DNA of 64,000 nucleotides from Cytophagaceae bacterium (GCA_016722655.1 JADKIR010000004.1:434001-498000), one strand, 5' to 3'; shown: positions 12,001 to 19,247, numbered from the stretch's first letter. The notes: generated from the letters alone by a model not told the origin. Numbers and translations are program-made.

Positions 12001-14717
12001 CCTCAACCGCCTCCGTTGAAGTATTCAGAGACATCGTTGTTCCGGTGGTAAATATATCGGGTATGGATACGCTATTTGTCACCGGTCAAACTGTTGCCAG
12101 GGTTGCAAGTGGTGCTAGCACATATTCATGGTCAGCCGGACTTGGAACCTCAGACTCTGTAAACATTTCAATTCCTGGAACTTACACTGTTACGGGCACT
12201 GCCTTAAATGGGTGTACAGCCACAGCAAGTACCACTGTTCTCCAGATGATTTATGGATCCATCGGTGATCAGGTTTGGAGAGATGACAATCAAAATGGTA
12301 AATTTGATTTGGGTGAAAGTGGATTGCCAAATGTTAAACTATATCTGGCTGATACCTCAGGAATAATTCTTGATTCAGTTTTAACAGATTCAAATGGTAA
12401 ATATTTGTTTGATAGTCTGTTAGCAGGTGAATATTTAGTGAAAGTTCAGATTCCATCCGGATTTATTTTCACAAATAATAATTCAGTGTCTGCTGATTCT
12501 TCTTCTGATTCTGATTTTGACCGTATATCTGGATTCTCCACAAAAGTAACGGTAAGTGCAGCATATCCAAGAAGGCATCTCAGAAGAGATAATACAGAAA
12601 TTGACGCCGGTTTTATAAAAGTCGGAACCATCCGGGATATGGTTTGGGAAGATACGAACAGAAATGGTATCAAGGATAGCACCGAAACTGGTATTTCGGG
12701 TGTTACAGTGAGGATTTATGATTATTCTAATAACCTAATCTCAAGCAAAACAACAGACTCAACGGGCAATTTCGAATTTGACAGCCTTACCATTGGTCAG
12801 TATTATGTTAGTTTTGTAAAACCACTTCTCTATGAAGCATTTACACTGAAAAACCAGGGATTGGATAGTTCCAAAGACAGTGATGTAAACGTATTAACGA
12901 GCAGAACTGACCTGATTACTATTTCTTCGGCAGGAAATGAGGAGATAATAAAATTGGATTCAGCAGATGCCGGATTAATGCTTTATGAAAAATCAATAAT
13001 TGGAGATTTCGTATGGAATGATCTTAATGGAAATGGTATTCAGGAAATAGGTGAGCCTGGATTGGACAGCATAAATGTCACCCTTACAGGAATAACTTAT
13101 CTTGGAGATACGATAAATATCAACACTTTAACTGATTCATTGGGTAAATATTATTTCACAAATATTGACCCGGGCACTTATCAGATTAATGTTGATCTGC
13201 CTTCAGGATTTGCTTTTGCACCTGAAAATCAAGAAATTACAGATACATTAGATTCTGATATAATAAACGCATTTGGAGACTCCTCGCCGATTGTCATTAC
13301 AGGTGGACAAAATCTGGATAATGTCGATGCCGCTCAGTATCAATTTTCAACTCTTTCAGGTATAGTTTGGAATGATGACGATCGCGATGGACTTCAAGTT
13401 TTGACTGAATCACCCATGCCGAACACCACGGTATATTTAACTGGTGTAACCGGAAGCGGATCACTAATAAACCTAAGTACAATTTCAGACTCAAATGGCC
13501 TCTTTAATTTTGATAGTCTGGCTCCTGGTCAATACTCGGTTAGTATTCTAAAGCCAAGCGGCTTCGTATATTCTCCAACAGATTCCGGATCTGATGACAA
13601 TCTTGACAGTGATATTAACGCTGGAACTGGTATTTCAACAAATTATACGATTACAAGTGGAGAAATAAATAATTCTGTTGGCATTGGTATTTTCGCACAA
13701 ATTCCGGAAATAACATTGGTAAAAACAGGTATTTTGTCCGGAAAAGGCTTTGTAGGTGATACTATCAATTATACATTTACTGTTACCAACACAGGAGAAA
13801 ATACCCTCAGGAATATTTATATCATTGACAGTTTGCTGAATGCTTCTCCAATAACTTTGAGTCCTGATTCACTATTGGCTGGACAAAGCGGAACAGCAAC
13901 CGGTTCTTATATTTTGACTCCAACTGACATAATAAGAGGTTCTGTGAGTAACTCGGCAATTGTTTATGGTACTGACCCCGAAGGTGATTTGGTTTCAGAC
14001 ATTTCCGATGACAATAATCCGGCAAATCCTGGACTGAATGACACCACAGTTGTAACGATACCAAAAGTTGACTTTGCATTAAGTTCCAACATAATCGGCA
14101 CTTGTGAGGTAGCAATAGGCGACACCGTTACTTATCAGGTAGTGGTCACCCGTCAGGATACTATGTCATTGCCTTCAGCAGTGATTATTTCCGACAGTCT
14201 GCCATCAACAGTAAGTTTTGTATCGGCAACGACCACGAATGGTACCTTCAACAGTGCCACTGGAGTTTGGGACAACCTGAGTCTTTCTAGCGGTCAGTCT
14301 GATACATTGACAATAAGAGCTCGAGTCTTGACACAAATTGGCGGCCTGATGTGTAACATCGCTTATATTGATTCTTCAGAATACAACGATGTTGATTCCA
14401 ATCCGGGAAATCAGGTAAGCACTGAGGACGATTACACTAAATCATGTAAAAGTCTGCCAATCAACATTTGTGTTTCAAAAGGTGAGACTACTACCCTTTC
14501 GACCACCACAGGCCATACTACCTACCAGTGGCAACGAAATGGCGTGGATATTCCCGGAGCAAATACTTCAAGTGTAACGATATCTGCCGCAGGTGACTAC
14601 ACCGTCATCATTGATGGTCAGGCTTGTATAAGTGGCTGTTGCCCAATAATCGTTCAGGATAGTTGTTATTGTCCGCCTGCGATTTGTGTCCCATTGAAAA
14701 TAACCAAAACTAGATAA
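1..14717 (+). CDS. Giant multidomain surface protein, DUF11/SdrD-B/Ig-like repeats (5' partial)
   Basis: The reading frame is open from the first base, so the N-terminus and any signal peptide lie outside the window; about 4,900 residues are visible. Modules in order (nt): three cadherin/Big-9-like Ig domains near 230-490, 2010-2300 and 3150-3420; an IgGFc-binding-like segment at about 505-2000; SdrD/CNA-B-like segments at 2320-3060 and 3430-4270; 18 tandem DUF11 domains (motif NVGDxVTF, NxGPDxATN) at about 4280-11310; four PKD/Ig-like units at 11330-12245; four SdrD-B domains (GDxVWxDxNxNGxxD) at 12250-13690; two more DUF11-like domains; and a final Ig-like domain. The protein ends in a Cys-rich tail (CYCPPAICVPLKITKTR). 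No gliding-motility or classical type IX C-terminal domain is recognisable. A cell-surface adhesin or matrix role is inferred from family; the ligand is unknown. Confidence 0.9.
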   Translation, partial: CQGAGTATYSATATNNTGITYSLDATSLLAGNTINPSTGQVTFVNTWTGLSTVTASATGCNGPRMNSHNITTIYIEAFDDNATGLQGSPTIIQVLNNDLGDVDPTKISIASQPNNGFIQIASNGEITYLPNGNFYGVDQFTYTVCSGGSSSCCSQATVFLQIDETLNDPCSEATKSKTYYLPFPENTNFLRQALWNAGDVSYLTDSARTVLSIKIPYPGNIISYDHWEDGYESDITIPIQLSTEIWGDGILNNGVAPGYPTDIIPAGGYILIDNHFIYNPRDQNQIYYDGKDKILSSSDIAISKISGDAGSATGSNNFDVQNLKTNVFDITRFGKFFVVPFGEDVTLGGTSAFKFTGLFVRASKNGTIVNLDLDGDGLVDLSSPTMNEGDVIYYNGTASTPGLPTDVNLANDIKSGAILTSNNDFGVDVVFGGIDHYGTRNMALLPGNYYGDTYFSPAHTTNAIAPVFAFFTNNLATPITIDWTSGTGATGSFVVAGKSNNYLDLNQNAGYRFKSRNGEAYTAVAVFDADATGLQYDWSFNMIPESRLSTFASVAWAPGSSNGTANYNPVWVTAPTATTLYIKFDGNLATQTATLSPCGIPYDIAVPVSALQSYRIFDTSDNDQTGLAVYTCDGTKIAAVWGQDPSVALPGSPGMDVGYVLEPRCLQQLIIENDDLSDTEPDTPVIIEVQNNDYGFLCTPDKNSLSTLGLLQPSNGIVIKNTDGTVTYTPNTGFQGTDYFEYRVCSAEYPSICDVAIVTVRVSTCIANPNENLFRGKVFVEASPDDATYNGEMGAAGVQVDLYIDANCNGIIDIGEGITESTVSDIGGRYSFSTQDGNNARDNFDPTAAFNGNDGGLLWNNNWTESGDDGSFSSGDIRVTTDASTGGMGNAIRLSGPSNGISRSLTFNNTVSALLKFSYRRQSLDRQGEGVSVLINGTTVFTLNDGQAVGTDLNYTNVYLPLSAYNANGVNTLQFITNGSVSTDDYFWIDNVELSYYRNPPICYVAKVNTASTLGAYSPSLLDTQTATFNVLGVCDKDNYLGVIPHLVATDDNAFTTIDNAIDINVIQNEFLGKPDTSLVSFTGVSIVPAHGTVSVNQDGTIRYIPNPGYFGTDQFEYRVCSLEDSNVCDIALVNVTVSCASSPLSNAVTGTVFVDGNSNGLYGLGETGYVNAGVNLILDQNNNGVPNVGEPTVQTTLTDSTGYYEFHIDPPTNSLNYLDQFNFSGISNQSNGSTSWTNSWIKIGEGGTFSQNNIQISSSTGLQIQSSAGVVSGAYRSLNLNGALSATMSVSFNEQNLELEVNDYVDLQIANSASPSSWHLLKRFTGADGNQTGSISFDISDYISSATTIRFVTSGSTLMVPGDVIYFDNVQVDYLQPVAANYVVQLTQPIPTGYSLTTPLPNPTGYYAVGFASSGQGECNKNFGLAVTDLAVTKIVDNSTPYVGDTVTFTITATNNGPTAASNVVVSDVVPSGYNIVAAASSKGTWVGNSWNVGYMNNGDTENLQLTTRVVPSTGYINIANIAGDQADVFLTNNTDSASTNPTALIDLALDLSTSNANPNVGDVLTFTIDLTNADYSPATGIIVKSVIPNGFGSISSISDGGSIAGNEITWNLASLSNNTNNLLTYQATVLAPGSGVTYNTLAQVTAANELDFDSTPNNNVSSEDDQDTISVVPQVADLRLTNQISSILPNVGDVVTYTVTVYNDGPDAATNVDISNVIDNGFNTITNISGGGILTGNTIEWNIGSLLSGQSRTFTYQATVLAPGPGIGQTNIAQVSASDQFDPDSSPNNNLNTEDDQAEVTALLQGANLSLLKSINDSTPNIGDIVTFSIVLSNSGPDAATNVSIEDVIPNGYSLVSNISNSGILTGNTINWNIPNLSNGSNITLTYQATVNAPVFGINFTNTAQITASDQFDPNSTPSNDNPVEDDQSSVTSVPRVADLALTKSVNNPAPQVGEVVTFTIEIQNFGPDSANFVSVKDTIPNGYTNISNITGGGILTGNVINWNFANIPFGINQTVTYEATVLPPLPGVIYTNIAQVSASDEFDPNSTPNNNNFLENDQDGVTVDPKVADLSIIKQINNINPLAGDMVTFTITLSNSGPDTASNIVISDKIPNGYSGITNITGGGNFVGDSITWFVPSLAIGQNEVFTYQATVLQSGAGISHTNIVQVQSVNEYDPNSIPGNGNTGENDQDEVTAVPQQANLSLIKTSNTLLPDMGDTVTFFVKIKNAGPFAATNVYVRDSIPNGYSNIMNVSHSGTMVGSNLEWYIANIPNGDSVTVTYQIVVAEPDPGINFTNIAQITGLDQFDPNSTPGNNNPAEDDQSQVTLSPTEANISLVKTVSNIRPNVGDVITFILTLTNAGPDTATGIDVEDIMPNGYSNITNISHGGTRAANILHWNNLTIPNAGTLVLTYQATVLPIIAGRNYNNIAQLIGLDQHDPDSTPGNDNPAEDDQDEIIVSPRSSDISLVKVVSDANPNVGDTITYTVKVYNAGPDTATNIVAGDFLPNGLINIRNISASGVYAGDSIVWNIASIVPADSIVLTYQATVAAPGFGVTFNNIAQILDVDQFDPNSTPGNDNPAENDQDEITIVPQVANITLTKSVNNIRPNVGDVVTFTIALANAGPDTATGVAVEDIMPNGFNNIINISNGGLLSGSTINWTGLSVPANDTLLLTYQATVLPLLPGNNYNNIAQITDTDQHDPDSTPGNDNPAEDDQDEIIVSPRSSDISLVKVVSDANPNVGDTITYTVKVYNAGPDTATNIVAGDFLPNGLINIRNISASGVYAGDSIVWNIASIVPADSIVLTYQATVAAPGFGVTFNNIAQILDVDQFDPNSTPGNDNPAENDQDEITIVPQVANITLTKSVNNIRPNVGDVVTFTIALANVGPDTATGVAVEDIMPNGFNNIINISNGGLLSGSTINWTGLSVPANDTLLLTYQATVLPLLPGNNYNNIAQITDTDQHDPDSTPGNDNPAEDDQDEIIVSPRSSDISLVKVVSDANPNVGDTIIYTVKVYNAGPDTATNIVAGDFLPNGLTNIRNISASGVYAGDSIVWNIASIDPADSIVLTYQATVAAPGFGVTFNNIAQILDVDQYDPNSTPGNDNPAENDQDEITIVPQVANITLTKSVNNIRPNVEDVVTFTIALANAGPDTATGVAVEDIMPNGFNNTINISNGGLLSGSTINWTGLSVPANDTLLLTYQATVLPLLPGNNYNNIAQITDTDQHDPDSTPGNDNPAEDDQDEIIVSPRSSDISLVKVVSDANPNVGDTITYTVKIYNAGPDTATNIVAGDFLPNGLTNIRNISASGVYASDSIVWNIASIVPADSIVLTYQATVAAPGFGVTFNNIAQIHDVDQFDPNSTPGNDNPAENDQDEITIVPQVANITLTKSVNNIRPNVGDVVTFTIALANAGPDSATGVAVEDIMPNGFNNIINISNGGLLSGSTINWTGLSVPANDTILLTYQATVLPLLPGNNYNNIAQITDTDQHDPDSTPGNDNPAEDDQDEIIVSPRSSDISLVKVVSDANPNVGDTITYTVKIYNAGPDTATNIVAGDFLPNGLSNIRNISASGVYAGDSIVWNIASIVPADSIVLTYQATVAAPGFGVTFNNIAQILEVDQYDPNSTPGNDNPAENDQDEVNILSKVADISLVKTEDLTTPIVGDTVNYTITIINAGPDTATNVAVNDIIPNGLGSIMNINNGGVLNISNINWNIVSIAANDTVFLNYSGIVQQPVSGVTYLNTAEITSSDQFDPNSTPGNGVTTEDDYDEQNLIVDSSVPVANAGADFNKTCIINPSGRTIGEASQVNHSYSWYPSTGLSDTTISNPVANPLVTTTYYVTKTNLNNLFFDVDTITVTVNTTIPSISAGADFTISCSQNPTGNFIGEVSQAGHSYAWTPSSGLSSAVISRPMARPSVTTTYYMSKTRIANGCVGYDTITVTVDTLKPIAAISGIDTITCAKTSVMRVASGGVTYAWSDGLGTNDSVNISSPGTYNVTVTATNGCTSTASVEVFRDIVVPVVNISGMDTLFVTGQTVARVASGASTYSWSAGLGTSDSVNISIPGTYTVTGTALNGCTATASTTVLQMIYGSIGDQVWRDDNQNGKFDLGESGLPNVKLYLADTSGIILDSVLTDSNGKYLFDSLLAGEYLVKVQIPSGFIFTNNNSVSADSSSDSDFDRISGFSTKVTVSAAYPRRHLRRDNTEIDAGFIKVGTIRDMVWEDTNRNGIKDSTETGISGVTVRIYDYSNNLISSKTTDSTGNFEFDSLTIGQYYVSFVKPLLYEAFTLKNQGLDSSKDSDVNVLTSRTDLITISSAGNEEIIKLDSADAGLMLYEKSIIGDFVWNDLNGNGIQEIGEPGLDSINVTLTGITYLGDTININTLTDSLGKYYFTNIDPGTYQINVDLPSGFAFAPENQEITDTLDSDIINAFGDSSPIVITGGQNLDNVDAAQYQFSTLSGIVWNDDDRDGLQVLTESPMPNTTVYLTGVTGSGSLINLSTISDSNGLFNFDSLAPGQYSVSILKPSGFVYSPTDSGSDDNLDSDINAGTGISTNYTITSGEINNSVGIGIFAQIPEITLVKTGILSGKGFVGDTINYTFTVTNTGENTLRNIYIIDSLLNASPITLSPDSLLAGQSGTATGSYILTPTDIIRGSVSNSAIVYGTDPEGDLVSDISDDNNPANPGLNDTTVVTIPKVDFALSSNIIGTCEVAIGDTVTYQVVVTRQDTMSLPSAVIISDSLPSTVSFVSATTTNGTFNSATGVWDNLSLSSGQSDTLTIRARVLTQIGGLMCNIAYIDSSEYNDVDSNPGNQVSTEDDYTKSCKSLPINICVSKGETTTLSTTTGHTTYQWQRNGVDIPGANTSSVTISAAGDYTVIIDGQACISGCCPIIVQDSCYCPPAICVPLKITKTR
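7308..10906 (+). repeat. Tandem array of near-identical 786-bp units within the giant gene
   Basis: The same landmark (attgtctctccaagg) recurs with its g at 7377, 8163, 8949, 9735 and 10521, exactly 786 bp apart each time. Each unit encodes 262 residues, a pair of 131-residue DUF11 domains: type A begins SDISLVKVVSDANPNVGDT, type B begins ANITLTKSVNNIRPNVGD. There are five A and four B domains. Copies differ by scattered single bases, and the adjoining DUF11 domains are much more diverged. Variants are shared between neighbours (GLINIRN in copies 1-2, GLTNIRN in 3-4, GLSNIRN in 5). This looks like recent stepwise expansion by unequal recombination. Confidence 0.95.
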
Positions 14718-14730
14718 ATAAACTACATTT

Positions 14731-14756
14731 CCCCGGCTCCGGTCGGGGATTTTTTT
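14731..14756 (+). terminator. Rho-independent terminator after giant surface-protein gene
   Basis: A CCCCG...CGGGG stem with an 8-nt loop begins 13 nt after the stop codon and is followed by a run of T residues. It fits an intrinsic terminator for the giant gene. I see nothing else in the 250 nt up to the next gene. Confidence 0.8.
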
Positions 14757-15007
14757 AATCCTAAATTTCGGATTTCGAAATAATGGAAATTGGATTAAAC
14801 CTCAATTTATTTTAATCAAGAATACGGTCAGATTATCAGTGCGTTGTTTACTTAAATCCGGGGGAAAACATTAATGCTTTCATTAGAAAAACTTCATATT
14901 TCATATTATTAAAAGGAAAATCGAATAGGATAATATTCGAAAAAAAATATGCCGGAGTTCTTTTACAAACTTCCGGCAAATGAATATTTTTAAGATTGCA
15001 GGTAGGG

Positions 15008-16354
15008 TTATTTTATTTTCAAAAACTCTTTAAAATATAAAATAGGATAAACAAAAAACAGGAATAAGCCAACCTGCAGGAAAACCTGAGCGGTATTGAT
15101 AAGAAGAAAAATATTACCGGAAGTTTCGATTTTTGGCAAAATAAACATTGAAAACACGGGCACCAACAACAATAAAATAATCAGCATTCCTTTGTAAAAA
15201 TTGACGCTTTTCAATGATAAAAACATGCCTGCAATTATTGAAATTGGCAGAAATATTCTGCTTAAAAAAAGAGAATAACGTAGATCCTGACTACTTGAAG
15301 GTGTAAGCCTGATATGAAACCAATAAGAATATAAAGCATATCCAAGAAGCAAAATTGACACAAAATATACCAGGTTTTTCCTGCTGAACCGAAGATTTAT
15401 TATTTTTTTAGAGATGGAGAAAGGCACAAATAACGTGACCACCAGAGCAATAATATCAACAAACGGAATAAAAAAGCCCATGTATAACCAGTTGCTATTT
15501 CCTACTTTATCATAAAAATACATCGTAATATATTTCCTGAAGAAAATAGCCGAAATAGATAAAATCCCCAAAAAACCTATGGCTGAAAGAACCAACCCCG
15601 GTCTGTTTGAAAACAATGAAACCGAAGAATTACCCAACATCGCTATCAGCAATGAAGACAACATCCAGTAAATCAATGTTTTGAAAACAAAAAATATAAT
15701 TATTAAGTAAGACTTTTTGAGTGGAAATTCGACATCAAATCTCCAGGATTTTAAACCAAAAAACTGGTGGTTTATTTCATGAAACAAAATAAATAAGGCT
15801 GCCCATAACACACTTTGAACAAATGCCAGACCAAAATCAAGCAATATTCCTTCGGCCTGAATCCATTGAAGCCAACCTAATTTGAAAAACGGCAACAAAA
15901 CTGACATATTACCAATAAAAGAATTGGCTATCAGTAAATTAACCAATGGAACGAAACCCATTAGAATCGGAAGAAAAATAAGTTTGGGAGCTTTTTTTAG
16001 AAAAATAAATATCAAAAAAGGAATAAAATAGCACACAGACTGCATCAAAAGGTTATCATAGTCCAGCCTGATTGGACTAGTAGTAAAATATATCGGAATA
16101 CTCGTAAAACCGATACTGAGTATTGCCATTAAAATATTCTGACCTTTTGAATCAAGAATCCTACGCCCAACCCACCAAAAAACCGCCCAATCGAAAACAT
16201 TGAAAGCAAAATAAAACAGGAATACCTTTTGAGGATCAGCCAAACCTAAGTTTTGCCCCTGATACAGGAAACTCAGTAAAAGATTTTTTACAAATAATAT
16301 AAAAAATACCACCCAGAATTCGGTAATACTAATGATTTTGACCTTGGTCGTCAT
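15008..16354 (-). CDS. Polytopic integral membrane protein, unknown function
   Basis: This is a 448-residue, strongly hydrophobic protein with roughly ten to twelve predicted membrane segments along its whole length. It has no signal peptide distinct from the first membrane helix. A short FHEINH sequence lies near residue 193, but I cannot match it to a known metallopeptidase or transporter family. It ends 253 nt from the convergent giant gene. Its start is 31 nt from the stop of the LacI-type regulator, which lies upstream on the same strand, so the two may be cotranscribed. I do not recognise the family and assign no function. Confidence 0.7.
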   Translation of the reverse strand: MTTKVKIISITEFWVVFFILFVKNLLLSFLYQGQNLGLADPQKVFLFYFAFNVFDWAVFWWVGRRILDSKGQNILMAILSIGFTSIPIYFTTSPIRLDYDNLLMQSVCYFIPFLIFIFLKKAPKLIFLPILMGFVPLVNLLIANSFIGNMSVLLPFFKLGWLQWIQAEGILLDFGLAFVQSVLWAALFILFHEINHQFFGLKSWRFDVEFPLKKSYLIIIFFVFKTLIYWMLSSLLIAMLGNSSVSLFSNRPGLVLSAIGFLGILSISAIFFRKYITMYFYDKVGNSNWLYMGFFIPFVDIIALVVTLFVPFSISKKIINLRFSRKNLVYFVSILLLGYALYSYWFHIRLTPSSSQDLRYSLFLSRIFLPISIIAGMFLSLKSVNFYKGMLIILLLLVPVFSMFILPKIETSGNIFLLINTAQVFLQVGLFLFFVYPILYFKEFLKIK

Positions 16355-16384
16355 AGTGATTTTGTAAGAAAGTGAACAAATATA

Positions 16385-17389
16385 CTACTCAATTTTTAAT
16401 TTGGTTTCGAGTATTATATTTTCAAATTCTTTATTTTTTTTCTTCGATTCAATTGAGTCAATTAATATTCGGGCAGCATTCCGGCCAATTTCATAGGCTG
16501 GTTGAACCACTGTTAATATTTTGGGATTGAATAAATGGGAGACCGACAAATTGGTAAATCCCAGAAAAGGAACCGGTTTTTTGGAATAAGGTTTATTCTT
16601 CAAAAATGCCTCATAACAGTTTAGGGCGAGTCTGTCACTGGCAACAAAAAATGCTTCGGGTTGTAACTCAGAAATTAATTGATTCATCGTCTGGTAAGCC
16701 TCTTCAGGGTCAAAACCACAAAATTTTATTAACTTAGGGTCAACTTCGATTCCATTTTTAATCAATGCATCCTCGTAACCCTCCAGTCTTTCACGTGTTA
16801 TTGAAAGACTCGGTGGACTGGTGATATGAGCAATTTTTGAGATCCCAAGGGTTTTTATCAGATATTCGGTGGCGTCATAAGCTCCTTTAAAATTATCAGA
16901 AACCACCCTATGGTAAGTTCCAAACTCCGGTACACGATCAAAAAAAACTACCGAATATGGGTCTCGACTATATTGCATCACGTGCTCAATCCCATTGGTT
17001 TTACCTGAAAGTGATATCAAAAGACCATCAATTTTCCGGGTTGCCAGGTGACGTACATTGTCAATTTCCTTTTCCAAGGACTCATGGCTCTGACAAATTA
17101 CTACCTGATAGCCACGACCATTGGCTTCATCCTCGATACCATTGATGGCCATAGAGAAAAAATTATTGGCTACCTCCGGCACCACAACTCCAATACTCCA
17201 ACTTTTATTTTCTTTTAAACTTAGAGCTATAGGATTAGGGCGATAATTAACACTTTTTGCATACTCAACGACCATTTTTTTTGTTTTTTCGTTGATTTCA
17301 TAGCTGTCGTTCAAAGCCCTTGATACCGTGGATGTACTCATCCCCAAGGCTTTAGCAATATCTTTCAGGGTGCTTGGTTTGGTTTCCAC
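16385..17389 (-). CDS. LacI-family transcriptional regulator
   Basis: A 334-residue protein of standard LacI/GalR length. The N-terminal helix-turn-helix (TLKDIAKALGMSTSTVSRAL, about residues 7-26) is followed by the hinge (NYRPNPIALSL) and a periplasmic-binding-protein-like ligand domain beginning near IGVVVPEVANNFF. It is divergent from the kduD-kduI-pectinase genes across a 125-nt gap that contains a LacI-type imperfect palindrome. Control of the neighbouring uronate/pectin genes, probably by release from DNA on binding a pectin-derived sugar, is inferred from this arrangement; the effector is unknown. Confidence 0.92.
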   Translation of the reverse strand: METKPSTLKDIAKALGMSTSTVSRALNDSYEINEKTKKMVVEYAKSVNYRPNPIALSLKENKSWSIGVVVPEVANNFFSMAINGIEDEANGRGYQVVICQSHESLEKEIDNVRHLATRKIDGLLISLSGKTNGIEHVMQYSRDPYSVVFFDRVPEFGTYHRVVSDNFKGAYDATEYLIKTLGISKIAHITSPPSLSITRERLEGYEDALIKNGIEVDPKLIKFCGFDPEEAYQTMNQLISELQPEAFFVASDRLALNCYEAFLKNKPYSKKPVPFLGFTNLSVSHLFNPKILTVVQPAYEIGRNAARILIDSIESKKKNKEFENIILETKLKIE

Positions 17390-17428
17390 TTAATTTTTAA
17401 TCGATTTGGTTTTAAAAATAACAAATCT

Positions 17429-17444
17429 ATGAAAACGATTGCAT
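17429..17444. promoter_or_regulatory. Candidate LacI-family operator
   Basis: The 16-mer atgaaaacgattgcat is an imperfect inverted repeat around a central CG; six of eight positions match between half-sites. This is the form typical of LacI/GalR operators. It lies in the divergent region between the LacI regulator and kduD, 40 nt from the regulator start and 70 nt from the kduD start. Binding is inferred. Confidence 0.5.
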
Positions 17445-17514
17445 AAATATTTTGAAATCATTAATTGTATTTAGGGTATTTGCTGATTAATCTTACAATA
17501 ATTTTAAAATAATA

Positions 17515-18275
17515 ATGACAAAAATTGATCTTTCAGGCAAAACAGCTCTTGTAACCGGTTGCAATCGAGGCATCGGGAAAGCTATGGCAGAAGGCCTGGC
17601 CGAAGCCGGTGCCAATATCATTGGAGTGTCAGCAAATATGCCTTTGGATGATAGTGCCATTGCCCAAACTGTGTCTGGTTATGGTAAAAAATTCTTTCCT
17701 TATCAGGCAGATTTTTCCGACCGGATTTCACTCTATGCATTTATAGAAAAAGTAAAAAAAGATCATCCGGTAATTGATATTTTGGTAAATAATTCGGGAA
17801 CAATTTTAAGAAAACCTGCGGCAGAACATGATGATGAACTGTGGGATAAAGTGATAGATGTAAATCTAAATTCCCAATTTATTTTGAGCCGGAAATCGGC
17901 AAGGAAATGATAAATCGTGGAGCTGGCAAAATAATTTTCACAGCCTCTCTTCTTACTTTTCAAGGCGGAATAACCGTTCCAGGCTATGCTGCAAGTAAAG
18001 GAGCAATCGGAAGTTTAATAAAAGCATTGGCAAACGAATGGGCAAGTAAAGGTGTGAATGTCAATGGCATAGCTCCGGGTTATATTGCAACTGATAATAC
18101 AGAGGCCCTGAGAAATGACCCCGAGAGAAGTGCTTCTATTCTGGGAAGAATTCCTGCGGGAAGATGGGGTCAGCCCGAGGATTTTAAAGGCCCTGCAGTA
18201 TTTCTGGCATCTTCACTATCTGACTATGTTCATGGTACTATAATTACAGTGGATGGAGGATGGATGGGCAGATGA
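17515..18275 (+). pseudogene. kduD: 2-deoxy-D-gluconate 3-dehydrogenase (KduD), split by a frameshift
   Basis: Short-chain dehydrogenase that would reduce 2,5-diketo-3-deoxygluconate to 2-keto-3-deoxygluconate in pectin and alginate uronate catabolism. The first reading frame (17515-17910) carries the Rossmann motif TGCNRGIG and the NNSG motif. The second (17907-18275) carries the catalytic YAASK and the C-terminal VDGGWMGR. Together they give the roughly 253 residues expected of KduD. The frames join if one G is restored near 17892 (cgg|gaa|atc|ggc), which gives the family-like ILSREIGKEMINRG. As written, the first frame stops at TGA overlapping an internal ATG (ATGA), so only reinitiation could make both halves. 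A sequencing or assembly error or a true mutation are both possible. Confidence 0.85.
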
Positions 18276-18388
18276 GACTTTTTTTAAAGTAATACATCTT
18301 GTTGAGGTCTTTGTATAAAAAATAATGTATGTTTTTATTCAACAATAAATAATTCGAAATATCCCGAAAGGAATACCTATCAATAAAA

Positions 18389-19219
18389 ATGAAAATAATT
18401 TACGAAAGCAGCCCAAGAGAGGTAGCTACTATGAAAACCAGCGATTTAAGAGAGAATTTTTTAGTCGAAACACTTTTCCAAGAAAATCAGATAAAACTCA
18501 CTTACACGCATTATGACCGAATGATTTTGGGTGGAATAATGCCCGTAAATCAGGTACTTACGCTCGAAACTTATGAAGCCCTTAAAAGCAATTTCTTTTT
18601 GGAAAGAAGAGAAATAGGTATCATAAATGTAGGTGGCTTAGGTGTAGTTAAAGCTGATGGTCAGGAGTTTTCGGTTGAAAAACTAAGCTGTGTTTATCTT
18701 GGAAAAGGAACACAAAATGTAAGTTTCAGCTCATCTGATGCTACAAACCCGGCCAGATTTTTTATACTTTCTGCCCCGGCACATCAGACTTATGAAAACA
18801 AAATGTTTACCAAGGAACAGGCTTCTCCGGTAAACCTTGGTGCAGCTGAGACCTCCAATAACCGTACTATTTATAAATACATTCACAATGATGGCATCAT
18901 GTCATGTCAACTGGTGATGGGACTAACAGTATTAAGTACGGGTTCAATCTGGAACACTATGCCTCCACATGTTCATGATCGTAGAAGTGAAGTGTATTGT
19001 TATTTTGATATACCTGAAAACCAGGGCGTAATGCACTTTATGGGCGAGCCTTCTGAAACACGCCACATGTGGATACAAAACCATCAGGCCATTATTTCAC
19101 CTCCGTGGAGCATTCATGCAGGTGCGGGCTCAGCCAACTATAGTTTTATCTGGGGAATGGCCGGAGAAAACAAAGATTTTACGGATATGGACTTCGTAAA
19201 TCTCAACCATTTGCGTTAA
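18389..19219 (+). CDS. kduI: 5-dehydro-4-deoxy-D-glucuronate isomerase
   Basis: Cupin-fold isomerase converting 5-keto-4-deoxyuronate to 2,5-diketo-3-deoxygluconate, the step before KduD in intracellular pectin catabolism. Its 276 residues are normal for KduI. The metal ligands are visible as H194 and H196 (PPHVHDRRSE), E201 and H243 (SIHAGAG). They are offset by two from the ligands I recall for the E. coli enzyme. The gene lies 113 nt after kduD on the same strand and is closed by a strong hairpin terminator, so kduD-kduI form a short operon. Confidence 0.95.
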   Translation: MKIIYESSPREVATMKTSDLRENFLVETLFQENQIKLTYTHYDRMILGGIMPVNQVLTLETYEALKSNFFLERREIGIINVGGLGVVKADGQEFSVEKLSCVYLGKGTQNVSFSSSDATNPARFFILSAPAHQTYENKMFTKEQASPVNLGAAETSNNRTIYKYIHNDGIMSCQLVMGLTVLSTGSIWNTMPPHVHDRRSEVYCYFDIPENQGVMHFMGEPSETRHMWIQNHQAIISPPWSIHAGAGSANYSFIWGMAGENKDFTDMDFVNLNHLR

Positions 19220-19247
19220 TCTTTTCGATTCGAATAATTTAGTTTTC

